In this document: positions 34,790 to 43,007 of the stretch, one piece after another
Position numbering within the stretch: position 1 is the first letter of the stretch
How the letters are laid out: each line of letters begins with the position of its first letter
From: Pedobacter sp. UBA4863
Lineage (GTDB): Bacteria; Bacteroidota; Bacteroidia; Sphingobacteriales; Sphingobacteriaceae
Assembly: GCF_002399615.1 (NCBI RefSeq)
Contig: NZ_DHDZ01000029.1
Location: 131,447 to 185,950, forward strand
Length of the DNA: 54,504 nucleotides
Direction of reading: 5' to 3'
Notes under the pieces: model-generated
The model's input: the letters and a program-made list of their open reading frames with translations, nothing else
Told to the model about the DNA's origin: nothing
The model's database searches: none
Made by a program: the position numbers and the translations under genes

Positions 34790-35173
34790 TTACTGGTTAC
34801 AAGGGCCTTCGGGGATTTCTTTGCTTATTTTGAGCAATTTAGTGACCACCATTGTAGAGTCGTAACCACCAGTTATGGTAGCAGTATCTGATTTTACCAA
34901 GTGTGCTTCTACCTCTATATATACAGGGGTATATGGTTTTTCGAAGCCTAAATTGTTATACGCTAGCTCTAAGTTTTTAGCACTGTCTATTACCCAATAC
35001 TCACGGCTTTCATCGCAGTCGGTAAATGATTTTACTTCTGGACCAAAGCTATATAGGCCTTTTAAGGTAACAGACTTGCCTTTTTCTTGCTCCGAATTTT
35101 TATTGTTGCTACAAGACCAAATTAAGGCCATAGCAAATAATAACACACCAACTAATTTACTACCACTATACAT
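34790..35173 (-). CDS. Small lipoprotein
   Basis: The 127-residue precursor has a lipoprotein signal with lipobox WSCS (Cys21). The mature part is beta-rich with LKGLYSFGPEVKSFTDCDESREYWVIDSAKNLELAYNNL and VYIEVEAHLV. It looks like the C-terminal domain of NlpE-type copper-resistance lipoproteins, which shares a C...REYWV segment and a late cysteine. That similarity is from memory and moderate. It starts three bases after the LolC/E-like gene and is surely co-transcribed with it. Confidence 0.7.
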   Translation of the reverse strand: MYSGSKLVGVLLFAMALIWSCSNNKNSEQEKGKSVTLKGLYSFGPEVKSFTDCDESREYWVIDSAKNLELAYNNLGFEKPYTPVYIEVEAHLVKSDTATITGGYDSTMVVTKLLKISKEIPEGPCNQ

Positions 35174-35176
35174 AGG

Positions 35177-36412
35177 CTAAAGATCTTGATTAATACGATC
35201 TATCTTCTTAATGCTTAAATTTGATGCCAAACTTGAAGCGATGAAAGAAAAAAAGGCAACAGTAACAAAAACTAGTACAAAATCTTTCCATTTTAAAGCA
35301 ATGGGGTAAGCGTTTGAAAACATAAAATTTGCATCGCCCATTTTTACCCAACCAAACTTTTGTTGTAGCAGGCAAAAAGTTAATCCTATTAATATGCCAA
35401 AGATACAACCAATAAGTGTGATCATCATGCCTTCGGCTAAAAAAATTCGCCTAATTAAACGTTTTCCTGCTCCTAAACTGCTTAATACCGATATATCTTT
35501 TTGTTTATCGATCACCAACATGGTTAGCGAGCCAATAATGTTAAAAATTGCAATAATTAAAATAAAGGTAAGGATGATGTAAACCATCCATTTTTCTGAG
35601 CCGAGCAGGTTGTAGAGCGTTTGGTTTTGTTCAATTCTGTTTTTTACTACATAGTTACTGCCTAAATCTGCAGACATTTTCGCTTTTAGCTTTTCGGTGT
35701 CTATGTTTGGCTGTACATTAATTTCTATGGCCGATATATTTTTAGGCTCGCCCAACAACTCCCGGGCAAAGCTTAACGGAACAATTAACAAGTTATCAAA
35801 ATCTTGCTGTACTTCAAAAACACCTGCGGGCGCAATGCTTAGCATGGTAAAGTCATCCATGGGGTTAACCGCATTTCCGGTAGCACCTTTTTTTGGAGAA
35901 AAAACTTGCAGCTGCTCAAACGGATCGGCAGGGTTGGTATCTAAAAAAGCTTGCAGTGCCGAGCCTACTACCGCTTGGGGCTGGCCAATTTTGTTTGCTA
36001 GTACAAAAGTGCCATCGAGCATAATGGTGTCTAGACTTTTGTTTTTTAAAAAATCGCTGCTTACACCTTTTATAACTGCTGGGGTTTGTTTGGTATTATA
36101 TCTTACTAGGGCATTTTCTGCCAATACTTCTGTAAAAGAATAAATTTTTTTATCCTTTTTTAATTGGTTAAAATAAGTGGTATTGGGATCAAAGGTTTTG
36201 CCTTTGGCCGGTGCCACTAAAATTTGGGGCGTAATGCTGTTGAACATTTTAAGCACCGTTTCCTCAAAACCGTTGAATACAGATAGAATGATAACTAAGG
36301 CCGCACTGCCCACCATTACGCCCAGCATAGAAATTGCCGAAATGATGTTGATGGCATTGGTAGATTTTTTTGCAAAAAGGTACCTGCGGGCAATATAGAT
36401 AGCGGTGTTCAC
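35177..36412 (-). CDS. LolC/LolE-family ABC transporter permease
   Basis: The 411-residue protein starts with GTG 36412. It has one N-terminal membrane helix (about 20-45, NAINIISAISMLGVMVGSAALVIILSVFNGFEE), a large extracytoplasmic domain, then three C-terminal helices in an FtsX domain. This is the layout of LolC/LolE, which extract lipoproteins from the inner membrane with the ATPase LolD. The ATPase gene is not adjacent. Co-transcription with a lipoprotein gene fits the role. In Bacteroidota such single genes are often annotated as lipoprotein-releasing system permease. Confidence 0.85.
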   Translation of the reverse strand: MNTAIYIARRYLFAKKSTNAINIISAISMLGVMVGSAALVIILSVFNGFEETVLKMFNSITPQILVAPAKGKTFDPNTTYFNQLKKDKKIYSFTEVLAENALVRYNTKQTPAVIKGVSSDFLKNKSLDTIMLDGTFVLANKIGQPQAVVGSALQAFLDTNPADPFEQLQVFSPKKGATGNAVNPMDDFTMLSIAPAGVFEVQQDFDNLLIVPLSFARELLGEPKNISAIEINVQPNIDTEKLKAKMSADLGSNYVVKNRIEQNQTLYNLLGSEKWMVYIILTFILIIAIFNIIGSLTMLVIDKQKDISVLSSLGAGKRLIRRIFLAEGMMITLIGCIFGILIGLTFCLLQQKFGWVKMGDANFMFSNAYPIALKWKDFVLVFVTVAFFSFIASSLASNLSIKKIDRINQDL

Positions 36413-36432
36413 TGTGGGTAAAGATAGGGAAA

Positions 36433-36458
36433 AACCCCCAACCCCTAAAGGGGAGTTA
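36433..36458. repeat. Short palindrome CCCCTAAAGGGG
   Basis: The sequence CCCCTAAAGGGG with a C-rich left flank lies in the divergent gap. Similar strings (CCTCTAAAGGGG and CCCCTTTAGAG) lie within the inverted repeat at 44548-44714. It is probably part of a common dispersed repeat. Confidence 0.4.
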
Positions 36459-36551
36459 TGCTTTAGGTTTAAAGGCGCAAGGTTCTTAAAGAATAAAATT
36501 TGCTAATATGGTCAACATGTATTTTCTTTAAAGTTTATTTATTCCTGTCCC

Positions 36552-37449
36552 ATGAAAAAATGCAGTATCTGCCATGTTGCTTTTATACTTTTAGTAAGTA
36601 TTAGTTACGCTTTTGCTCAAGACGGTAATATTGCTTACTGGAAACCAAAAATCATAGACTTCACCACTGGTACACCTTTAGAAACGGCCAACATTTCTAT
36701 TAACAAAAAAGTAGATTACCCAATTGGCAACAATGGTTTAGCCAATATTCCACTAAACAAAATTAACGAAGGAGACAGCATTTTTGTGAGTTGTATGGGA
36801 TATCAAACATCCAGTTTTTACGTTCAAAACAAGAAAAACTTACGCAATACAATTGAACTTACACCAGTGAGTTATGGGCTTAAAGAGGTTGAAATTTCAA
36901 AGAGTAAAAATAAATTTAAAGAAATAACTGTTGGCACACAAGCCTTTACTATTACCAGTGTAGGGGTTTATTACAATAGTAGCTTTGGTCTTTACATCAA
37001 TAATAAAGATAAAAAAAACGGGCTTCATCAAAGCGGTTAATATTAGGATGTTTGACCGTGCTGATGGTATAGAAATGCCATTTAGGTTAAGGTTATATAA
37101 AAAAGAATCTGGAGAAACCTTTCCAAGATTAGAACTAATGGAGCCAATGATTGTGCAAAATGTTAAAAAGAAGCGATGGTTTACTGTTGATATTTCTTAC
37201 CTAGGTATTAGGCTACCAGAAGAGGGCTTTTTTATTGTTGTTGAAATATTAGGTAAAGAATATTACAGTGGTAAATTGGTAAAGTCATTCGGCTGGTACG
37301 TAAACCAAATTCCTAATTTCGGTGCAACTACTTTCCCCAAAGCTTATAATAAAGATAATTATTCGATTATTAAGAGAGACAACAAAAAATGGATTTTATA
37401 TAAAAATGACGAATATCAGCTCCAGGCTAAAATTATAGAGGAGCGATAA
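36552..37449 (+). pseudogene. Secreted CarboxypepD_reg-like protein, frameshifted
   Basis: Two overlapping frames read as one gene. The first (36552-37040, 162 residues) has a signal peptide ending at YAFAQ and a carboxypeptidase-regulatory-like domain (TPLETANISINKK...GLANIPLNKINEGDSIFVSCMGYQT). The second (in the +1 frame, to 37449) continues with FIKAVNIRMFDRADGIEMPFRLRLYKK and a beta-rich tail. They join at a run of eight A at 37011-37018: with seven A the frames fuse into about 298 residues. The cause may be a disabling mutation, a sequencing error, or slippage or phase variation at the A-run. The intact product would be a surface or secreted protein of unknown function. Confidence 0.75.
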
Positions 37450-37450
37450 A

Positions 37451-38092
37451 CTACCCCACCAAAAACGGGTTATTCACTTTTTCGTAGCCAATGGTGGTGC
37501 TTGGACCATGTCCAGGGAATACTTCACAATCATCTGGCAAAGCAAATACATTGGTTTTAATGCTTTCTATTAACTGCTGGTGGTTGCCGCCTGGCAAATC
37601 TGTACGGCCAATACTGCGGAAGAACAACACATCGCCACCTATTAAAAAATTTTCTGCTTTGGCATAGAAGCATAAATGTGCTGGTGAATGGCCTGGCGCA
37701 AAAACCAACTCCAATTCACTGTTACCAAAAGTAACTGTTCCGGTTTCTGCTAAAAAAACTTCTGGCTCTGGCGATACTTCGTATTTAAAGCCCATTTGTG
37801 GGGCATAGCTCACCACGCTGTGCAACAAGGGCAATTCGCCTTTATGAAACTGCGGTTTTAAACCCCATTGGTCGAAAACAAACTTGTTGCCCAGCACATG
37901 ATCGATATGGCAATGTGTATTTAACAACAAAACAGGTTTTAATCCTTTTTCGGCAATAAAATTTACCAACCGATTTTGTTCGCTACCCTCGTACATTCCC
38001 GGATCTATAATTACACACTCGCCAGTTTCGTCAAATAAAACGTACGTGTTTTCTTGGTAAGGGTTAAAAGTGAATTGTTGTATGTTTATCAT
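37451..38092 (-). CDS. MBL-fold hydrolase (glyoxalase II-like)
   Basis: This 213-residue protein has the metallo-beta-lactamase metal motif HCHIDH at 60-65 (H60, H62, D64, H65), APGHSPAH around the third ligand, GGDVLFFRSIGRTDLPGG with the bridging aspartate, and PGHGPSTTIG near the end. It is a short glyoxalase II-like thioesterase without the usual C-terminal helical domain. Substrate may be a thioester or other ester; it cannot be read from sequence. It converges on the frameshifted gene with almost no spacing. Confidence 0.88.
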   Translation of the reverse strand: MINIQQFTFNPYQENTYVLFDETGECVIIDPGMYEGSEQNRLVNFIAEKGLKPVLLLNTHCHIDHVLGNKFVFDQWGLKPQFHKGELPLLHSVVSYAPQMGFKYEVSPEPEVFLAETGTVTFGNSELELVFAPGHSPAHLCFYAKAENFLIGGDVLFFRSIGRTDLPGGNHQQLIESIKTNVFALPDDCEVFPGHGPSTTIGYEKVNNPFLVG

Positions 38093-38100
38093 GTTGTTTT

Positions 38101-38169
38101 AAGGTTGAAACGTTAAAAGAGTTGTAAAGTTATAACGTTTCAATTTTACAACGTTACAACATTTCAACC
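38101..38169. repeat. Nested palindromic repeat
   Basis: TTGAAACGTTA (38104-38114) pairs with TAACGTTTCAA (38132-38142). GTTGTAAA (38120-38127) pairs with TTTACAAC (38144-38151), and AGGTTGAAA (38101-38109) pairs with TTTCAACCT (38161-38169). The competing stems overlap and could form alternative structures in the mRNA between gldD and the MBL gene. Confidence 0.6.
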
Positions 38170-38173
38170 TAAA

Positions 38174-38764
38174 TTACCTCTTCCACTGAAACGTTTCGAT
38201 CAGCTTATCAATATCTTGTTTAATAAATTTAATAACAGGCTGTATGGAATCGTATTGCGGACGCTCGTTGAAATACAGTGCACCACGCAAGTAATGGTTT
38301 ACGCTATCGGTTAAAAAAAACTGAACTGACGATGCCGTATTGCCTTCTATACTGTAATAAATGCCATAAACTTTCTTGTCTGGATAGTTGATGATGCGTT
38401 GGTCAATGGCATCGGCCTTAATGGTATGTTTCATGGCCAAGCTACGGGCATTCTCGGTCATCTCGTTGTAGGTTTTTGCCGAAAAAACATCGTAGTAAGT
38501 AAGGTGCAATACCCCGTTAAACTGGGTGAAGTTTAAGTTTTTCCAGCAAGGTTGTGCGTTTTTATCGGTATCGGCAGCTATTTGAGTATAAGTAGGATAA
38601 CTAAAAGTATAAGGGCAGGCACCCTCAAAAAGTTGGTATTTTTTTTCGGGAAAGTTAATGCGGAAATAGCCTTTGGGCTTGGGCATAGCAACTTTCTCAT
38701 TACTACATGAGGCTAATGTTGCTGCCAGCAATATCAAACAAAAAAGACGAAGTAATAAACTCAT
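38174..38764 (-). CDS. gldD: Gliding motility lipoprotein GldD
   Basis: The 196-residue precursor has a lipobox LASC (Cys20) followed by the characteristic PKPKGYFRINFPEKKY element and a compact domain ending DIDKLIETFQWKR. GldD is needed for gliding and type IX secretion in flavobacteria and is kept in many Bacteroidota without visible gliding. It lies between an MBL hydrolase and aroE on the same strand. Gap distances of about 80 bp leave co-transcription open. The other gld genes are not in the window. Confidence 0.88.
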   Translation of the reverse strand: MSLLLRLFCLILLAATLASCSNEKVAMPKPKGYFRINFPEKKYQLFEGACPYTFSYPTYTQIAADTDKNAQPCWKNLNFTQFNGVLHLTYYDVFSAKTYNEMTENARSLAMKHTIKADAIDQRIINYPDKKVYGIYYSIEGNTASSVQFFLTDSVNHYLRGALYFNERPQYDSIQPVIKFIKQDIDKLIETFQWKR

Positions 38765-38846
38765 ACTTATGTGATGATGTGAAAATACGGTATTGTATTA
38801 TAGGCTTTGTGCTTTACATGGTCTAATCATCGCCATCTGCTAATGA

Positions 38847-39596
38847 TCAAATTTGCTCATTCCAAATTTCCCAAGAACGCTCGGCTTGTAAATGTAGCAT
38901 TTCTAAGCCGTTCTTTATAGTTGCGCCCTGTGCTTTTGCTTTCGTTAAAAATGCAGTTTCTTCGGGGTTATAAACTAAATCGTAGGCCAAATGTTTTTGG
39001 TTAAGGTGTTGGTACGGGATAGGGGGAAACGATTCGGTATTTGGAAGCATGCCCAACGGAGTAGTGTTTACCAAAATGGTATATTCTTCTAGTACTTCTT
39101 TAGTTACGCTAGAGTAAAGTACGGCATTGGGCTGTACATTTCTAACTACCGAGATAAAAGGAATTTGCAGCTGGTTAAAGATGTATTTTACGGCCTGTGC
39201 CGCACCGCCATCGCCAAATATTAAGGCCTTGATATGGTGAGGTTTTAATAGTGGTTTTAACGATTCTTTAAAACCGTAGGCATCGGTGTTGTAGCCTTTT
39301 AAAATTGGTTTTTCTCCAGATTGGTCTATACGGATACAGTTTACGGCACCAATTTTCTCGGCGGCCTCATCTAGTTCGCTTAAGTAGGGCATTACGGCTA
39401 CCTTGTGGGGTATAGTTACATTTAGTCCGCAAAGTAGTGGATCTGCCTCAATTAAATCAAGTACATCTTTTGCCTGCGGTATGGGGTGAAGCTCGTACCT
39501 GCAATTTGCTATGTTTTCTTTCTTAAACTTATCTGCAAAAAATTGTTTAGAAAAAGATGCGGAAAGCGGAAAGCCAATTAAACCAAAAGTTCTCAT
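38847..39596 (-). CDS. aroE: Shikimate dehydrogenase
   Basis: AroE reduces 3-dehydroshikimate to shikimate with NADPH. The 249-residue protein has FGLIGFPLSASFSKQFF for shikimate binding, NVTIPHK with the catalytic lysine, GAVNCIRI, YNTDAYGF with the catalytic aspartate, and the nucleotide loop GDGGAAQAV. It is somewhat shorter than E. coli AroE, as usual in Bacteroidota. It works in the same pathway as AroQ at 7814-8227 but is not linked to it. The phosphosulfolactate synthase gene lies 110 bp upstream. Confidence 0.93.
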   Translation of the reverse strand: MRTFGLIGFPLSASFSKQFFADKFKKENIANCRYELHPIPQAKDVLDLIEADPLLCGLNVTIPHKVAVMPYLSELDEAAEKIGAVNCIRIDQSGEKPILKGYNTDAYGFKESLKPLLKPHHIKALIFGDGGAAQAVKYIFNQLQIPFISVVRNVQPNAVLYSSVTKEVLEEYTILVNTTPLGMLPNTESFPPIPYQHLNQKHLAYDLVYNPEETAFLTKAKAQGATIKNGLEMLHLQAERSWEIWNEQI

Positions 39597-39706
39597 AAAA
39601 GAAATATAGTCGTTGCTCTTCCAGTTCTTATTGGAAGAGCCAATTTTGTTCTGTGGGGATAGGTTGAAGAACCTCTCCCGTAAATTTGAACAAAGGTGTA
39701 TTAAAT

Positions 39707-40468
39707 TTATTTATTTAAGAAATAATCGAAGGTGTCGCCACGTAAGCCTAAGCGAATGGTTTCTAAAGGAATTACTTCTGCTGGGGCAATGTTACCTAAG
39801 TTTACATTAGATCCAATTAATTTGATGAACCACACTTGTTGTTCTTTTTGTGGGGCTTCCCAAATGATCCGTTCATCTGGTATTTGTGTTAAAATTTCGT
39901 CAACCAAGCCTTCTCTAACCTCTCCAGTACCACGGTAAATGCCCACATTTCCGCCTTCCCTTGCTTCGGCAATTACTTTCCAGGAGCCTGCTTCTATTTC
40001 GGCTTTCATGAGCTGTATCCACTTGTATGGCGCAAAAATCTTGGCGGCATCTTTAGAGCCAACTTCAGAAATTACGGTTACTTGTTTGGCCAATTTGGCA
40101 ATATATTCGCACTTTTCTTCGTGGTTAATATCCATAGAGCCGTCAGAAACTTCGGCGTATTCCATTCCAAATTTTTCCAATACTCTTTGGTAGTCTTCAA
40201 ATTGGTTTCTAATGGTGAAAGCTTCGAATAAAGTGCCCCCAAAATAAACGGGAATACCTGCGCTGCGGTATAATGCTAATTTTTCTTTTAAGTTAGGGGT
40301 TACGAACGATGTTGCCCAACCTAATTTCACGATATCTGTATGCACTCCTGCAACCTCTATAAAATCTTCAACCTGCCTTAAACTTAAGCCTTTGTCCATC
40401 ACCATGGTTAATCCTTTTTGGCGTGGTTTGCTTGTACGTTCAGGAATGTTGTTTAAAGTATAATTCAT
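39707..40468 (-). CDS. Phosphosulfolactate synthase (ComA-like)
   Basis: This 253-residue protein belongs to the ComA family, which adds sulfite to phosphoenolpyruvate to give phosphosulfolactate. Typical segments are GLTMVMDKGLSLRQVEDFIE, DIVKLGWATSF, PVYFGGTLFEAF, GMEYAEVSDGSMDI, SEVGSKD, EAREGGNVGIY and IWEAPQKEQQVWFIKLIG, consistent with its TIM-barrel fold. In methanogens this starts coenzyme M synthesis; Bacteroidota lack coenzyme M. The product might instead feed sulfolactate or cysteate for sulfonolipids, which is inference. It is upstream of aroE and gldD on the same strand. Confidence 0.85.
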   Translation of the reverse strand: MNYTLNNIPERTSKPRQKGLTMVMDKGLSLRQVEDFIEVAGVHTDIVKLGWATSFVTPNLKEKLALYRSAGIPVYFGGTLFEAFTIRNQFEDYQRVLEKFGMEYAEVSDGSMDINHEEKCEYIAKLAKQVTVISEVGSKDAAKIFAPYKWIQLMKAEIEAGSWKVIAEAREGGNVGIYRGTGEVREGLVDEILTQIPDERIIWEAPQKEQQVWFIKLIGSNVNLGNIAPAEVIPLETIRLGLRGDTFDYFLNK

Positions 40469-40603
40469 CTATTTCAATATTATGCTTTCATTGTTAAGTT
40501 GGCATTTTCGAATAATTGTTAGCCTACTCAGAGGGCGTCTTAACGGGTGCAAAGTTAAAAAACTCTACCTTTTTTTAGGTACTTATTGCGGTTAAGTTTC
40601 GTT

Positions 40604-42007
40604 TTATTTAATGTAATTGTTAATTATGGCTACAATAGCGCTATTGCTTTGTAGTTGTGGCAAATACTCAAATAAAATGTAGTGTTTATCAGGGTCTATT
40701 TGTAAAGCAGTTTGTAGGTAATCTATACCCTCTTGTGGCTTGCCCAGCGCAAATAAATAGGCAACTGTTCTGTAGTAAAGCTCTGCCGCATCCGGATTGT
40801 TCTTAATTGCCTCTAACATGGTTTCGGCAGCTTCTACCAGTCTGCCCTGCTCATACAAAACGGTACAGAAATCTAGCCAAGCTTCTATGTCTAAAGGGTT
40901 AAATTCCAACACTTTGTGGTAAGCTTCAATCGAATCGTTTATTTGGCCTAGTTTATAATGGGCATCGGCCATGGCAAACCAAAAATCGGCATTTTCATCT
41001 TCAAGTTCTAGTGCTTTTTTGTAGAAATGCAGTGATTCGAAAAACCGCTCCTCAAAATTTAAGGTAACGCCAATACCAAACCAAGCATCGGCCATTTTAG
41101 GATCCATTTTAACCGATTTTTTATAATACGCCCTTGCTTCGTCCATTTGCTCTAGCTTTTCGTAGCATTCGCCAATGGCGCAATAGGTGTCTGCATTTGG
41201 TGGTTCGTATTCAAAAGTTTGTTTGTAAACCTCAATGGCCTCTTCGTATTTGTCTAGCTGTACTAAAGCGTTTCCTTTGTTAAAATAGGCTGATGAAAAA
41301 TTTTCTTTAATTAGAATGGCATAGTCATAAGCGTCGATAGATTTCTCGTAAAGTTCTAGCTTGTGGAAAGAGTTTGCTAAGTTGTACCAAGCCGCATAAG
41401 AGTAGGGGTCGCTGTCTATGTATTCTTGATAAAACTTAATGCTTTCTTCCTGTTTATCTAAAATGTCATAACAAAAAGCCAGCTCGTAAAGCCCGTCTTT
41501 GTTTTCCATATTTTGCTCTAAGCTGCGCTTGATATAGACAATGGCATTCTCATAATCGTGCATGTTTTGGTAAACATAGGCCATTTGCAATAAAATCTCA
41601 TCCGTAGTTTCTGCCAGGCCCAAGGCTCTTTCGTAGTTCTCCAAAGCTTCCGAGTGGCGATCCATGTTTTGGTAGATATTGCCCCTAAGTACATAAATGT
41701 CGGCTTCAGAAGCTTCTAACATCTCTGCCTTATCGAGGGCGGCAAATGCCTTGTTTATCTCGTTGGTAAACAGCAGCAATTGTGCCTGCTTAATTAAAAA
41801 AACAGCAGCATAAGGGTGCTGATTGAGCGCAAAATCAATTACTTGCAACGCCTTTACCGGATCGTTCTTTTCTATATAGTTATCTATGATATACTCAAAA
41901 GCCTGCGCATCAAAAAAGTACTGGTCTTCGTTACGGATCATCTCTTCGTAACGCTTTACAGAATTTTCCGCATCTTCATTAAAATCAAAATCAAATTCTT
42001 CTTCCAT
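40604..42007 (-). CDS. Tetratricopeptide repeat protein
   Basis: The 467-residue acidic protein consists of about a dozen TPR units of 34 residues (for example AWYNLANSFHKLELYEKSIDAYDYAILIKEN and ADTYCAIGECYEKLEQMDEARAYYKKSVKMDP give the pattern in adjacent repeats). No signal peptide or membrane helix is present, so it is probably cytosolic and binds a protein partner. The N-terminal 20 residues are very acidic (EEEFDFDFNEDAE). Partner unknown; no operon is evident. Confidence 0.88.
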   Translation of the reverse strand: MEEEFDFDFNEDAENSVKRYEEMIRNEDQYFFDAQAFEYIIDNYIEKNDPVKALQVIDFALNQHPYAAVFLIKQAQLLLFTNEINKAFAALDKAEMLEASEADIYVLRGNIYQNMDRHSEALENYERALGLAETTDEILLQMAYVYQNMHDYENAIVYIKRSLEQNMENKDGLYELAFCYDILDKQEESIKFYQEYIDSDPYSYAAWYNLANSFHKLELYEKSIDAYDYAILIKENFSSAYFNKGNALVQLDKYEEAIEVYKQTFEYEPPNADTYCAIGECYEKLEQMDEARAYYKKSVKMDPKMADAWFGIGVTLNFEERFFESLHFYKKALELEDENADFWFAMADAHYKLGQINDSIEAYHKVLEFNPLDIEAWLDFCTVLYEQGRLVEAAETMLEAIKNNPDAAELYYRTVAYLFALGKPQEGIDYLQTALQIDPDKHYILFEYLPQLQSNSAIVAIINNYIK

Positions 42008-42247
42008 CTTTTCGCATCTTTAAAAGAACAGCCCTAATTGCTTAGTATTACACTATAAGTTTACGCTAATTTATAAATAGGGCAATAAAATAATTATCAA
42101 CATACACACAATGGGCAACTCAAATATTTATAAATAAAAGATTTAGGCAGATTAGTGTGTGGATGGAGATAGCCCTAATTTACAGGGATGTTCTTTAATG
42201 ATTACAAATTTCGATATATTTAGTTTTAAAAAGGTAAGACTAAAGTC

Positions 42248-42712
42248 ATGAAAAAAATACGTATCATTTTGTTAATGCTGTTGGCGACAGCGGTAAATAC
42301 ACTGCATGCACAACAAAATAATGAAGAAGAAGCTATTAAAAAGGCAATTAATCAACTGTTCGATGGGATGAGAAAAGCGGATAGCACATTGATAAAAGCC
42401 GTTTTTAATGAAGGCGCAATTTTACAGACCATTGCCAAGAATAAGGAAGGGAAAACTTTGTTAAGGACAGAAAAGCTAAATGATTTTGTTGCCAGCATTG
42501 CGCAAGTACGTAACGTAGTTTTAGATGAGCGTATAGTTTTTACCAAAATTCTAATAGACGATAAATTGGCCAGTGTTTGGACAGATTATCGGTTTTTTAT
42601 TGGCGACAAGTTTAGCCACTGCGGCGTTAACTCTTTTCAGTTGGTAAAAATTGGTGACACTTGGAAAATTGTTTATTTGATAGATACAAGGAGAAAAGAA
42701 AACTGCAATTAA
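42248..42712 (+). CDS. Secreted NTF2-like (SnoaL-type) protein
   Basis: The 154-residue precursor has a signal peptide ending LHAQ (residues 1-21) and a cone-shaped NTF2-like domain: EEAIKKAINQLFDGMRKADSTLIKAVF at the N terminus, then VWTDYRFFIGDKFSHCGVNSFQLVKIGDTWKIVYLIDTRR. Such small domains serve as enzymes or as binding proteins; no catalytic residues can be pointed out here. It is a single-gene unit. The function is unknown, but the fold call is good. Confidence 0.82.
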   Translation: MKKIRIILLMLLATAVNTLHAQQNNEEEAIKKAINQLFDGMRKADSTLIKAVFNEGAILQTIAKNKEGKTLLRTEKLNDFVASIAQVRNVVLDERIVFTKILIDDKLASVWTDYRFFIGDKFSHCGVNSFQLVKIGDTWKIVYLIDTRRKENCN

Positions 42713-43007
42713 AGATAGCAAAATTCTTTTCTCTTGTACTGGTAGGTTAAATTGTTGGATGGTTTTCTCGGATTTTCATAAATTTTAAACGCCTGTTTAA
42801 ATTTCATATAAAGAAAGCACATAGACCATGGGTTGCGCATAATATATTTTGACACCCTTGCCAAACACCTCCTGTAAAATAAGCCCTCCATTTTTAACAG
42901 TTGCTATGTATCCCACAAAGGCAACAGTTGCTGTGGTAAAAAACAATCGAAAAAACTCTTTTTCAATTTTATTTTTTGTTGATTTGTATATACCAGCTTA
43001 AAAAAAT

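Noticed and set aside
37005..37025. -1 programmed ribosomal frameshift at A AAA AAC
   Set aside because: The heptamer is in the correct phase, but the downstream coding frame is +1, so a -1 shift would not enter it.
42709..42891. 60-codon minus-strand frame before the ALDH gene
   Set aside because: It overlaps the end of the NTF2-like gene, has unusual composition and no supporting signals.
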